Shown here: piece by piece, positions 26,303 to 35,230 of the stretch
Layout: each line of letters begins with the position of its first letter
Numbering within the stretch: position 1 is the stretch's first letter
Assembly (NCBI RefSeq): GCF_021183825.1
Contig: NZ_CP089211.1
Location: 434,001 to 498,000, forward strand
Reading direction: 5' to 3'
DNA: 64,000 bases
DNA from: Sinomicrobium kalidii
GTDB taxonomy: Bacteria > Bacteroidota > Bacteroidia > Flavobacteriales > Flavobacteriaceae
The notes under the pieces: model-generated
Database searches by the model: none
The model's input: only the letters and a program-made list of their open reading frames with translations
Told to the model about the DNA's origin: nothing
Made by a program: the position numbers and the translations under genes

Positions 26303-27679
26303 TTATTTCTCCCGTTTCTTATACCAGTGCCGGAAGCTTTCGTCGGGGACATCCGGGAACACCCTGGCTTTCCCACCGTCTTTTTTAGTAATATTCCAGG
26401 GGTTAAGCCCCGATTGCAGGATACTTTTCGGCACCCACCGGAATATGCCGGTAGCCACTTTGTATTTCGTATGGCTGCGCAATACCGAACTTCCCGCCTG
26501 CATTCCCATTTTTTTAGACAACTCTGCCGAAGTATCTTCCGTAAGCCTCTGCCTCCACTCGTACAATAACCCGGCAAGGTCTATTTTCACGGGACAGACA
26601 TTATTGCAGGAACCGCATAAAGTAGATGCAAAGGGGAGGTCTTTATTCCTTTCTTTACCGTAAAATGGTGCCAGTACGCTCCCGATGGGACCGGGAACCG
26701 TATGGTGGTAGGAATGCCCGCCGGAACGCCTGTAAACCGGACATGTGTTCATACAGGCACCACAGCGGATACACCGCATGGCCTGCCGGAAGTCCGTTTC
26801 GGCATAAATATCGGTACGCTTATTGTTGACAATGATAATATGTTGTTTCGTATCCGGTCTGGGTTTCCTGTAGTGCGAGGTAAAAATAGTGACCGGCTGC
26901 CCTGTGGCTGAACGGGCGAGCAGGCGTATAAAAACAGCCAGTTCCTTATGGCCGGGCACGAGTTTCTCCAGTCCCATACAGTGGATCACCGTTTTTTTAC
27001 TGTGAACCCCCATATCCGCATTTCCTTCATTAGTGCACACCACTACCGTACCGCTTTCCGCCACCCCGAAGTTCACTCCGGTTATTGCCGCATCGGCGGC
27101 CATAAAATCCTTCCGCAATGCTTCACGGGCCGCACCCGTTAGATACGCCGGATCGGCATTCCCCTTCTCCGTCTGCATTTTTTCGTGAAAAGTATCGCTT
27201 ACCTCTTCTTTTTTCAGGTGAATGGCCGGCACTACAATATGACTCGGGTGTTCCTTACGAAGCTGGACTATCCGTTCTCCCAGGTCGGTATCCACTACGC
27301 TAAAACCCTCTTTTTCCAGGTAAGGGTTCAGGCCGCATTCTTCGGTGAGCATGGATTTACTTTTCACGACCGACCTGGCCTTATTTTCCCGGAGTATCCG
27401 GGCCGTTATTTCCCGCATTTCGGCATCATCCCATGCCCAGTGTACCTGTATCCCGTTGCGCTGTGCATTTTCTTCGAACGTTTGCAGGTATTCCGGCAGG
27501 CGCGACAAGGTATGGTCTTTGATCGCCGCGGCCGTACTCCGCAGCTTCTCCCAGTCTTCTATACCATCCCGTTGCTTGTCGCGCTTGGCGCGTAAAAACC
27601 ACAATGCTTCATTGTGCCAGTCCGTCTTTTCGGATGTGGTTATAAATTCTTTGCTCAGGTTTGCATGTCTTCCTTTCAT
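26303..27679 (-). CDS. lutB: LutB iron-sulfur lactate utilisation protein (458 aa)
   Basis: The N-terminal and middle parts carry the LUD domain (ITGVNFGVAESGTVVVCTNE, MGVHSKKTVIHCMGLEKLVP). Near residue 305 lie ferredoxin-like clusters CIRCGACMNTCPVYRRSGG and, after about 50 residues, CGSCNNVCPVKIDL, binding two [4Fe-4S] clusters. The C-terminal helical end (DVPDESFRHWYKKREK) is usual. Length matches LutB. It sits between lutA and lutC in the operon and is cytoplasmic. Confidence 0.94.
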   Translation of the reverse strand: MKGRHANLSKEFITTSEKTDWHNEALWFLRAKRDKQRDGIEDWEKLRSTAAAIKDHTLSRLPEYLQTFEENAQRNGIQVHWAWDDAEMREITARILRENKARSVVKSKSMLTEECGLNPYLEKEGFSVVDTDLGERIVQLRKEHPSHIVVPAIHLKKEEVSDTFHEKMQTEKGNADPAYLTGAAREALRKDFMAADAAITGVNFGVAESGTVVVCTNEGNADMGVHSKKTVIHCMGLEKLVPGHKELAVFIRLLARSATGQPVTIFTSHYRKPRPDTKQHIIIVNNKRTDIYAETDFRQAMRCIRCGACMNTCPVYRRSGGHSYHHTVPGPIGSVLAPFYGKERNKDLPFASTLCGSCNNVCPVKIDLAGLLYEWRQRLTEDTSAELSKKMGMQAGSSVLRSHTKYKVATGIFRWVPKSILQSGLNPWNITKKDGGKARVFPDVPDESFRHWYKKREK

Positions 27680-27742
27680 GATTCCGTCGGTTAATCGGTT
27701 GGTTTGCCAGTTCGGGCTTGGCTATGGTCCGAATATATTCCT

Positions 27743-28471
27743 CTACTCCTCCGAGTTGAGAAGTTCAGCTATGTGCATTACCTTCATAGGGCTTTCTTCT
27801 GCCCGGAACACACCTTCCAGGTGCATAAGGCAGGACATATCCGTTGCCGTTACATATTCGACCCCGGCAGCAGACATCCCCTGCATTTTGTCGCTTCCCA
27901 TCTTTACGGAGACTGCAGATTCAAACACCGCAAAGCTACCGCCAAAGCCACAGCATTCATCTGCCCTCGGCGGAACAACAAGATCCAGTCCGTCTACGGC
28001 AGCAAGCACTTTTTCTATTTTGGAATAATGGGGTATTTTTAGCTCCGAGGGCGTCCCCAGGTTTAATCCCCTGAGTCCGTGACAGGACAGGTGCAACCCC
28101 ACTTTATGCGGGAAAGAGGCACTCAGTTTTTCGGGCCCGATAACATCGTGAAGAAATTCAGTGAGCTCTCTCACCTTTGACAGTTCTTCTTCTCCTACCT
28201 GTGGTTTCAGCAGGTGATGCGTAAGGTGATAAGAACAACTGGCCGACGGTGTTACCAGGTAATCCACTTCGGGCAGGGCGTTGAGAAACGGCTTTTCAAA
28301 GTCGCGGGTCATTCGTTCATACCCGCTGTTAGCCATTGGCTGTCCGCAACACAAAGGGTCCTGTAGAAAAATAACGGTACAGCCCGTTTTTTCCAGCACC
28401 TCCAGCGTGTCTTTCCCCACTTTGGGGTATAACTGGTCTATATAACACGGTACAAACAGTCCTACGGTCAT
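27743..28471 (-). CDS. lutA: LutA, CCG-domain subunit of L-lactate oxidation (242 aa)
   Basis: Two cysteine-rich CCG domains are visible: FVPCYIDQLYPKVG with DPLCCGQPMANSGY in the first half, and LHLSCHGLRGLNLG with DECCGFGGSFAVF in the second. These bind the non-cubane or [4Fe-4S] centre in LutA/GlpC/HdrB-type proteins. Its ATG overlaps the mutarotase stop by one base (TAATG), showing translational coupling to the fucose genes. It is thus part of the fucose operon and not a separate lactate locus. Confidence 0.94.
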   Translation of the reverse strand: MTVGLFVPCYIDQLYPKVGKDTLEVLEKTGCTVIFLQDPLCCGQPMANSGYERMTRDFEKPFLNALPEVDYLVTPSASCSYHLTHHLLKPQVGEEELSKVRELTEFLHDVIGPEKLSASFPHKVGLHLSCHGLRGLNLGTPSELKIPHYSKIEKVLAAVDGLDLVVPPRADECCGFGGSFAVFESAVSVKMGSDKMQGMSAAGVEYVTATDMSCLMHLEGVFRAEESPMKVMHIAELLNSEE

Positions 28472-28812
28472 TACAATGCAGCTTTAAAATCAAATATTCG
28501 GGTCATCAGGCGCCATTTTTCCCCGGGCTTGCTACCGGGGATGGTCTGTTGGTATTTCCACATCAGTTTTTCCCATTCCTGTACTTTCAGATTCGAGGCA
28601 TCCAGAAGCTCCTTCTGTTCAAAAGAAAAATCATCATCGGTCTCCATAATCATAAACAGGCGGTTTTGAATACGATATATTTCCATATCGATAACGCCGC
28701 TTTCGCATATGCTCTTCAGCACTTCGGGCCACACTTTCTCGTGATGGGCTTCGTACTCTGCGATCAGCCCTTCATCTTCTTTTAAATCTAAAGCTAAACA
28801 ATACCGTTTCAT
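28471..28812 (-). CDS. L-rhamnose-mutarotase-family protein, probable L-fucose mutarotase (113 aa)
   Basis: A small ferredoxin-like protein of the RhaM/DUF718 (COG3254) family, with KRYCLALDLKEDEGLIAEYE, HHEKVWPEVLKSICESGV and MWKYQQTIPGSKPGEKW. Relatives interconvert alpha and beta anomers of 6-deoxysugars. Its place between fucP and lutA points to L-fucose, not L-rhamnose. It probably supplies the anomer used by the fucose dehydrogenase. It is not a FucU homologue. Confidence 0.87.
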   Translation of the reverse strand: MKRYCLALDLKEDEGLIAEYEAHHEKVWPEVLKSICESGVIDMEIYRIQNRLFMIMETDDDFSFEQKELLDASNLKVQEWEKLMWKYQQTIPGSKPGEKWRLMTRIFDFKAAL

Positions 28813-28901
28813 TTTTTTAGAGTTCAGGATTCATAGTTTTTAATTTAAGGTTTTAGCTTTAAGTTTTAGTTTTCAGGTTATTCAGTTATAAACTTCTTAA
28901 G

Positions 28902-30206
28902 TTAATATACCTTCTTGTGTACCCAGATACCATATCCACTGATATAAACAAAGCAGAGCAGCGGTAATATAAATGAAAAATTCACTTCCCGTACACCGGC
29001 GATGGTTATATCGGCTACCCCCGAGCCTCCAGCATCTATGATCAGTGCCTGAAACTGGGGCATAAGGGCTCCTCCAACAATGGCCATCACCAGACCTGCA
29101 GCTCCTATTTTCGATTGCTCCTCATTAAGACCCTCCAGGGCTATACCGTAAATGGTGGGGAACATCAGTGACATGGCAAAGGATATCCCCACTATGGCAT
29201 ACAGTCCGAACATCCCGTTTATCCAAATGGTTCCTATACAAAAGATAATGCCCAGTACTGCAAACAGCATCAATAACCTTCCGGAACTCATAAAACGGAG
29301 CATGTATGTGCCTATGGCCCGGCCAACAAGGAAGAGGATAAAAGCGACAAACTGATAATACGCCGCATCGTCACTGCTCACTCCCAGTCCTTCTGCATAC
29401 TGATATATGTAGGTCCAGCACATGATCTGCGCTCCTACATAGAGTATTTGTGCGAGTACCCCGAAAATATATTTTTTGTTTCGAAAAAGCCCTAAAAATG
29501 TCTCCTTCAGGCTCGGTATCCCCCCTTCATCCTTTACCTGTGGCATCTTATTGACCGCAATAAGTACAAATACGGCCAGGATCACCAGTCCAAGGGCTAC
29601 ATAGGGATCTCTTATCACCATAAGGTCCGAAGTCCGGATCATTACCTTGGAAGCTTCGTCCAGTGCGCTGAAATTTTCTACATCTACCGATTGCAGTTTC
29701 CTAAGTACAAACTGCTGTGCCACCAGAAGACCAAGCACCAGTCCCAGGGGATTAAATGCCTGGGCCAGGTTAAGCCTTTGTGTAGCGGTTTTCGTAGCTC
29801 CCATGGCCAGGATATAAGGATTGGCCGTTGTTTCGAGAAAGGCAAGACCAAAAGTAAGGATATACAATCCGAGACAGAAAAACCAGAATTTTTCGGTTAT
29901 GGCCGCCGGATAAAACAACAGAGCACCGCCTGCATACAGGGCCAGTCCGATAAGGACCCCGGTTTTATAGGAATATTTTCTGACAAACAATGCTGCGGGA
30001 AGGGCCATGCAAAAATACCCACCGTAAAATGCCATTTGTACCCACGCAGCCTGGGAATTACTGAGTTCCAGCACCTTTTTAAAGGCTTGTACCATGGGGT
30101 CGGTTACCGCATTGGCAAAGCCCCACAGGGCAAAGAGGGAAGTCACCAGGATAAAAGGCAGCAGGTGCTTCCGGGGGACCACCGGGGGTAATATGTCTTT
30201 CTTCAC
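28902..30206 (-). CDS. fucP: L-fucose:proton symporter, FucP-type MFS permease (434 aa)
   Basis: Twelve predicted membrane helices of the major facilitator fold, with FucP-family stretches HLLPFILVTSLFALWGFANA, QAAWVQMAFYGGYFCMALPA, LAFLETTANPYILAMGA and LNLAQAFNPLGLVLGLLVAQ. Length is the usual for FucP. It takes free L-fucose across the inner membrane. It lies 73 bases downstream of the L-fucose dehydrogenase gene and 89 bases upstream of the mutarotase gene. Confidence 0.93.
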   Translation of the reverse strand: MKKDILPPVVPRKHLLPFILVTSLFALWGFANAVTDPMVQAFKKVLELSNSQAAWVQMAFYGGYFCMALPAALFVRKYSYKTGVLIGLALYAGGALLFYPAAITEKFWFFCLGLYILTFGLAFLETTANPYILAMGATKTATQRLNLAQAFNPLGLVLGLLVAQQFVLRKLQSVDVENFSALDEASKVMIRTSDLMVIRDPYVALGLVILAVFVLIAVNKMPQVKDEGGIPSLKETFLGLFRNKKYIFGVLAQILYVGAQIMCWTYIYQYAEGLGVSSDDAAYYQFVAFILFLVGRAIGTYMLRFMSSGRLLMLFAVLGIIFCIGTIWINGMFGLYAIVGISFAMSLMFPTIYGIALEGLNEEQSKIGAAGLVMAIVGGALMPQFQALIIDAGGSGVADITIAGVREVNFSFILPLLCFVYISGYGIWVHKKVY

Positions 30207-30279
30207 TATTGTATGGGTTTTAATTAGGGTTGATTGCTATTGATTTTTTATTATCGGGTATGGGAATTAATTTGGTTTT

Positions 30280-31062
30280 TCAGGTCAATGCCCTGTCCAG
30301 ATGAACATAGCCTCCGTCTACGTACACCAGTTGTCCGGTGGTATGGCTTGATTTGTCGGAAAGGAGAAAAGCCACGGTATTTGCTATTTCTCCTGCCGTA
30401 GTCATCCGGTTTTCCAGGGGAATTTTTTCCGTAATGGTCTTTAGTTTTTCTTCCGGGTCCGGAAAAGTCTTTATCCATTTTTCATACAGGGGTGTATAAC
30501 ATTCCGATACGATCACCGCATTGACACGGATACCGTACGGAAGCAATTCTACGGCCCATTCCCTGGTCAGTGCGTTTCTTCCGCCGTTGGCAGCCGCATA
30601 TCCGGACGTACCGCCCTGCCCGGTAAGCGAGGTTTTGGAACCGATATTGACAATGGCACCGCCGTTCTTTTTCAGTTCGGGCAATATGTGATGTGCCATA
30701 AGGTAATAATGGGTGAGGTTTTTATTCAGGGATGCCACAAAGCTTTCGTAGGAACCGTTTTCCAGGCTGACACCGTCATTAACACCCGCGTTGTTCACCA
30801 GGCCGTCTATTCTGCCATGTTTTTTTAATACTTCGGCAATGGCATTTTCACATGCCCCGGGGTCCGTAAGCTCACCGATAACGGCACTTGCCTGCCTCCC
30901 CTTTTCTTCAATGGCCCGAACGGCTTTTTGGTTGTCCCCGTCATTTCTCCCCACAATTACGGGAATGGCTCCTTCCCCGGCAAGCACTTCACATATGCCA
31001 TATCCAATACCTTTCGCTCCGCCGGTTACTATGATTATCTTTTTGTCTAAATTTAAATCCAT
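30280..31062 (-). CDS. SDR-family L-fucose dehydrogenase-like protein, catalytic Lys replaced by Asn (260 aa)
   Basis: Classical short-chain dehydrogenase: NAD(P)-binding TGGAKGIGYGICEVL, LVNNAGVNDGVSLENGS, and the C-terminus FVDGG-like YVDGGYVHLDRALT. The NNAGVNDG, KTSLTGQGGTSGY and GGYVHLDRAL segments strongly recall bacterial L-fucose dehydrogenases of the Burkholderia/Pseudomonas non-phosphorylating pathway, which make L-fucono-lactone. The active-site motif, normally YxxxK, reads Y-A-A-A-N here; the codon is clearly AAC. Either the Lys role is taken by another residue or activity is altered. The Ser is present or replaced close by (GSKTS). Confidence 0.85.
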   Translation of the reverse strand: MDLNLDKKIIIVTGGAKGIGYGICEVLAGEGAIPVIVGRNDGDNQKAVRAIEEKGRQASAVIGELTDPGACENAIAEVLKKHGRIDGLVNNAGVNDGVSLENGSYESFVASLNKNLTHYYLMAHHILPELKKNGGAIVNIGSKTSLTGQGGTSGYAAANGGRNALTREWAVELLPYGIRVNAVIVSECYTPLYEKWIKTFPDPEEKLKTITEKIPLENRMTTAGEIANTVAFLLSDKSSHTTGQLVYVDGGYVHLDRALT

Positions 31063-31214
31063 ACCTTCATTTTCCTGTTTTCTGGCACAATTTAAGGGCT
31101 AAAATTAGCTTAAAAAAAATTTATATGCCCCATTATTAACGATTTAACATTTACGGTTCAGATTGTTTCATTCGTTTGTCCTTAAACAAAACCTCCAAGT
31201 GGTTGATTTGCTTT

Positions 31215-33584
31215 CTATTTGCGGTTCAGGTCCGGTCCCAACCACACTTTTTCTCCAGCAGGAAGTTCCACTTCCGCTTCCTTTCCGTCATAGAACAGCC
31301 TACAGGTTTCGGCCTTTTTGGAATATAAGCCAAGCCTGATCAATTTTCCTTCTTTCCAATGTATATCCACCTCGGTATTCCCCCTTGCCACAAGCCCTTT
31401 TACATTTCCGGAATCCCAGTTTCCGGGCAATGCGGGAAGTATGCGGATAAAGCCTTCATGCGACTGCATCAGCAGTTCGGCCACACCGGCAGTAAAACCG
31501 AAATTACCGTCTATCTGAAACGGCGGGTGCATATCAAACATATTATCTGCCGTGGATATCTGTAAAAACTTCCGGATATTTTCTTCGGCGGCAACTTCAT
31601 CCAGCAAACGGGCATTGAAACTGATCATCCACGCACGACTCCATCCGGTTCCCGCACCGCCGTGTTCCAGGCGATAATCGATCGTCTTCTTTGCCGCTTC
31701 AAAGGCTTCCTTATCTTTTGAGGTGATCTTGCTGCCCGGATGCAGTGCATACAAATGCGACATGTGCCGGTGTCCTTTTTCAGCTTCCCCGTAGGGTTGA
31801 TTCCATTCGAGAATCCTTCCGTCATTTCCTATCACTATCCCGGGATGAAGGTTTTGCAGTTTGGCTTTTACTTCCGCAGTAAACTCATTGTCTATACCCA
31901 ATATACGGGCGGCACTAAGGGTGTTTTCAAATACCTCACCTATGATCTGATGCCCCATTGCGGCACCTGCAGCTACTGCAGCAGGCTTTCCGTCTTCAGC
32001 GATATATGAATTTTCCGGAGATGTTTCGGGAACGGATATCCAGTTCCCGTTTTCGTCTTTCACCAGCCAGTCCAGGTAAAAAGAGGCAAAGGCTTTCAGG
32101 GCCTGGTATCCCCGATCACGGAGGAACGTCGTGTCGCAGGTATAGCGATAATGCTCCCAATAGTGTTGTACCAGCCATCCGCCCCCGTGTATCCACGAGC
32201 CCCAATAAGGCCGTTCGGCACGCATCCACGCCGGTGCCCATAAGTCGGTGGTGTGGTGTACTACAGTCCCCCGGTCTATTCCGTATTGTTCTCTGGCCGT
32301 GATCCTTCCCCGTTCGATCACCCTGTCCCCAAAATCAAAGAGCGGCATATGGTACTCACTTAAATTGGCAACCTCCGCTGGCCAGTAGTTCATCTGTAGA
32401 TTAATATTCAGGTGATAGTCGGCATTCCACGGGGCTTCGATATGTTCGTTCCATATCCCTTGCAGGTTTGCCGGATTCGTACCCGGAGCAGATGATGAAA
32501 TGAGTAAATATCTTCCGTACTGAAATAATTTTGCTATGAGGTCGGGGTCTTCCTTCCCGTCTTTTATTCGCTGTAACCTCTCATCCGTAGGAAGGGAATC
32601 CAGTTCCTTACCGCCGAGATCGAGTACCACTCTTTTATAGGATCGTTGATAATTGCTGACATGTGACTGCAGAAGTTCATCAAAGGTCTTGTCTTTAACC
32701 GCGGCCAGTACCCGGGTATTCTCGCTTTCATAGTCATCGTGATAAAACGATGTGCTTCCCGAGAGGATAAGCGTAGCTTTTTTTACATTTTCCAGTCGCA
32801 ATGTTCCGTTAGCTGCCTTAACAGAACCGGAAGTATGCTTCACCTGAAGCCTGGTTTCAAATTTCACCCCGTCATCTATGGGATAGGGTTCAGAGTTTAT
32901 AACTCCACCGTATTGGGTTACCGTACCTTTCATGCTGATCTCATTCCGGGAAGGGTTGGTAACCGTTACCGTAAGGTGCCCGTGATCTTCCGGACGATCC
33001 ATCCTGAGCGTAAAATTCATTCCGTCTTCGGCAGTTGTAGTAAGCTCTATTGCCAGGATCTCATCTGCTTCGGACGTAAATACTTTTTCGGTATATGAAT
33101 TGCCTCCAGCTGTATATCGTACGGAAGCAACGGCACTATCAAGGTCCAGTGAGCGGATATAATTTTTTGCTTCCTTTTCCCTGTCGAAATCAATATACAA
33201 ATCGCCCATGGTCTGGTGGGAACGCAGTGTGGTTTTATAGGAAAACCGTTCCACGATCTCCTTGTCTGCTTCATGTACCTTCCCTTCTTTCACCAACTCA
33301 CGAAGGTGTTCCAGGTCTTCCGGGCTTCCTTTAGAATTACCGAGGTCCGGTGCCCCGGGCCACATCGAATCTTCATTTAACTGGATGCGTTCGTGTGTCG
33401 GGTCTCCGAAAACCATCGCCCCGAAACGTCCGTTACCTACCGGGAGCGCTTCCATCCATTCGCCTGCCGGCTGACGGTACCAGAACTTATCTGTACTGCT
33501 CTCTTCTCCGGTTTCCCGATTACAGGAGAATAGTGCAAAAGCGGAAATGATATATAAAAACACGGTGCGTTTTGCTTTTTTCAT
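31215..33584 (-). CDS. GH95-family alpha-L-fucosidase lipoprotein (789 aa)
   Basis: Lipoprotein signal with Cys21 (AFALFSCNRE). The N-terminal beta-domain begins KFWYRQPAGEWMEALPVGNG, and the (alpha/alpha)6 catalytic barrel carries the GH95 residues: NINLQMNYWPAE near 395 (catalytic-site Asn pair), VPETSPENSY with the general acid Glu near 525, and HPPFQIDGNFGFTAG with the Asp near 688. Known GH95 enzymes invert alpha-1,2-L-fucosides; some act on alpha-L-galactosides. It is 8 bases downstream of the GH29 gene. Location is probably periplasmic or outer-membrane anchored. Confidence 0.93.
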   Translation of the reverse strand: MKKAKRTVFLYIISAFALFSCNRETGEESSTDKFWYRQPAGEWMEALPVGNGRFGAMVFGDPTHERIQLNEDSMWPGAPDLGNSKGSPEDLEHLRELVKEGKVHEADKEIVERFSYKTTLRSHQTMGDLYIDFDREKEAKNYIRSLDLDSAVASVRYTAGGNSYTEKVFTSEADEILAIELTTTAEDGMNFTLRMDRPEDHGHLTVTVTNPSRNEISMKGTVTQYGGVINSEPYPIDDGVKFETRLQVKHTSGSVKAANGTLRLENVKKATLILSGSTSFYHDDYESENTRVLAAVKDKTFDELLQSHVSNYQRSYKRVVLDLGGKELDSLPTDERLQRIKDGKEDPDLIAKLFQYGRYLLISSSAPGTNPANLQGIWNEHIEAPWNADYHLNINLQMNYWPAEVANLSEYHMPLFDFGDRVIERGRITAREQYGIDRGTVVHHTTDLWAPAWMRAERPYWGSWIHGGGWLVQHYWEHYRYTCDTTFLRDRGYQALKAFASFYLDWLVKDENGNWISVPETSPENSYIAEDGKPAAVAAGAAMGHQIIGEVFENTLSAARILGIDNEFTAEVKAKLQNLHPGIVIGNDGRILEWNQPYGEAEKGHRHMSHLYALHPGSKITSKDKEAFEAAKKTIDYRLEHGGAGTGWSRAWMISFNARLLDEVAAEENIRKFLQISTADNMFDMHPPFQIDGNFGFTAGVAELLMQSHEGFIRILPALPGNWDSGNVKGLVARGNTEVDIHWKEGKLIRLGLYSKKAETCRLFYDGKEAEVELPAGEKVWLGPDLNRK

Positions 33585-33592
33585 ACGATGGT

Positions 33593-35011
33593 TTAATTTT
33601 CGGTCCCTTTGATCTTAAACGTCCATGCCCGGGTATTGCCGACTGCACGTAATGCTTTACCGGGAATGGAAACGGTTACGCCCTTGCCTTCGGTATACTT
33701 CCATTCCAGGGGGTGTTCGTAACCGAGTAAAAATACTTTTGAGTTCTCTTCAGGTTTCAGGCTGTTAAACTGAATGTGGTTTCCGGGCTTTTTAAAGGAT
33801 ACCGCATAGTAATACGGAGTTCCCTTTTTCCTGGTAAAACGAATATCATCGCCCTGTTTATAGGAACCCGGGTTTTCGGTTCCGTATATAGCTTCGCCAT
33901 TGACTTTGAGCCAGTTCCCGATATCTTCGAGCCGCGTTACACTCGGACCGGGAATATTCCCCTGTGCATCGGGCCCGATGTTTAACAGGTAATTCCCCCC
34001 TTTGGCAGCAACATCGACCAGGTTGCGAATCAATGTTTCCGAGGATTTCCAGTTATCATCATCACTTCTGTATCCCCAGGTATCGTTCATGGTCATACAG
34101 GATTCCCAATCAAAATCGGAAGTGCCGTCCAGTATTTCCTGTTCCGGTGTACCGAAGTCCCCGGCATAGTCGTTATCATCCCGGTTCATTCCCTGCATGC
34201 CCTGTCGCCCTTTGTCCACGCGATTGTTGATAATGATATCCGGCTTCAGGCTACGCACGTATTGATACAGTTCAAGTCCCTGTTCATGGGTAAATTCTTT
34301 TTCCCATTCTCCATCAAACCAAAGGATGGCGGGATCATAGGCTGTTATCAATTCCTTTAACTGGGGTTTGAGGTAATTTTCGAAGTAATCGGCAAAGCGT
34401 TCTTCATTGTTTTCCGAGGGTTCACCTCCTGCATAAGTATCGGCGTGGGCATCGGGATGATGCCAGTCCATAATGGAGTGGTAAAGGCCGAACTTTATCC
34501 CCTGTGCCTTACAGGCATCTGATAACGCTTTCAATATATCCTTGCCGTAGGGCGAAAAATCGACAATGTCATAATTGCTCACATCCGAATCCCAAAGGCA
34601 AAAACCGTCGTGATGTTTGGAGGTGATGACCATATATTTCATCCCCGCATTTTTCATAACGGCAACCCAATCTTCGGCATTGAAGGCCGTAGGGTTGAAC
34701 TCCCTGGCATATTGTTCGTAAACATCCACGGGGATTTTGGCGTTGCGCATAATCCACTCCCCGATCCCGTCTACTTTTTTCCCTTCATACTTTCCGGCAG
34801 GGACGGCATAGGCTCCCCAGTGAATGAACATACCGAAACGGGCGTCCCGCCACCATGCCATACGTTCGTTGAATGCTTCATCAGACTCTTCCAGGTAGTT
34901 TACCGTTTCTTCCTCCGGTATTTCCTTTGCCGACTGATCTTCGGATTTCTGCTTTTCCTTACATGCCGTGGCCAGCAGTACCATAAGCACTAAAAAATGT
35001 AATGTTCTCAT
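33593..35011 (-). CDS. GH29-family alpha-L-fucosidase lipoprotein (472 aa)
   Basis: The start at 35011 (MRTLHFLVLMVLLATACKE) gives a lipoprotein signal with Cys17; an upstream in-frame Met adds 21 residues without signal character. The catalytic TIM barrel shows WWRDARFGMFIHWGAYAVPA, YMVITSKHHDGFCLWDS, GIKFGLYHSIMDWHHP and PAILWFDGEWEKEF with the likely nucleophile Asp near residue 232. A C-terminal beta-domain follows. GH29 enzymes retain configuration and release L-fucose from diverse linkages; together with GH95 it covers several bond types. Confidence 0.93.
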   Translation of the reverse strand: MRTLHFLVLMVLLATACKEKQKSEDQSAKEIPEEETVNYLEESDEAFNERMAWWRDARFGMFIHWGAYAVPAGKYEGKKVDGIGEWIMRNAKIPVDVYEQYAREFNPTAFNAEDWVAVMKNAGMKYMVITSKHHDGFCLWDSDVSNYDIVDFSPYGKDILKALSDACKAQGIKFGLYHSIMDWHHPDAHADTYAGGEPSENNEERFADYFENYLKPQLKELITAYDPAILWFDGEWEKEFTHEQGLELYQYVRSLKPDIIINNRVDKGRQGMQGMNRDDNDYAGDFGTPEQEILDGTSDFDWESCMTMNDTWGYRSDDDNWKSSETLIRNLVDVAAKGGNYLLNIGPDAQGNIPGPSVTRLEDIGNWLKVNGEAIYGTENPGSYKQGDDIRFTRKKGTPYYYAVSFKKPGNHIQFNSLKPEENSKVFLLGYEHPLEWKYTEGKGVTVSIPGKALRAVGNTRAWTFKIKGTEN

Positions 35012-35103
35012 AAGTTTTGGTGTTATTGCGGTTATAGTGTTTTTGCCATAAGTTAAATGTCCATTACATAACAAAACTTGATTTTCGGGAAAAAGATTGA
35101 ACA

Positions 35104-35162
35104 GAGATTGATATTACATCTTTCAATCCCATTCAATCTTTCGGCGTAGCCGAATCAATCTC
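35104..35162. repeat. nested inverted repeats between the fuconolactonase and GH29 genes
   Basis: GAGATTGAT at 35104-35112 pairs with ATCAATCTC at 35154-35162, and inside lies the hairpin TTCGGC-GTA-GCCGAA at 35140-35154. Several copies of TTCAATC/ATTCAATC lie between. It lies in the 219-base gap inside the fucose operon and may act in RNA processing or partial termination between the catabolic and glycosidase genes, or be a small dispersed element. No T tract follows. Confidence 0.5.
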
Positions 35163-35230
35163 CCATCAATATTTTACAATTCTTGGTCAACAATACATCA
35201 TTCAACATTGCCCAAATCAAATGCTGTCAT

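Noticed and set aside
26263..26577. Longer LutC start reaching into lutB
   Set aside because: The 105 extra codons overlap lutB in another frame and read as Cys/Arg/Gly-rich non-homologous sequence; the start at 26262 gives the family N-terminus.
27345..28028. 227-codon plus-strand frame opposite lutA and lutB
   Set aside because: It spans two real iron-sulfur protein genes and is rich in Ser/Arg/Cys from reverse-strand codons; no motif.
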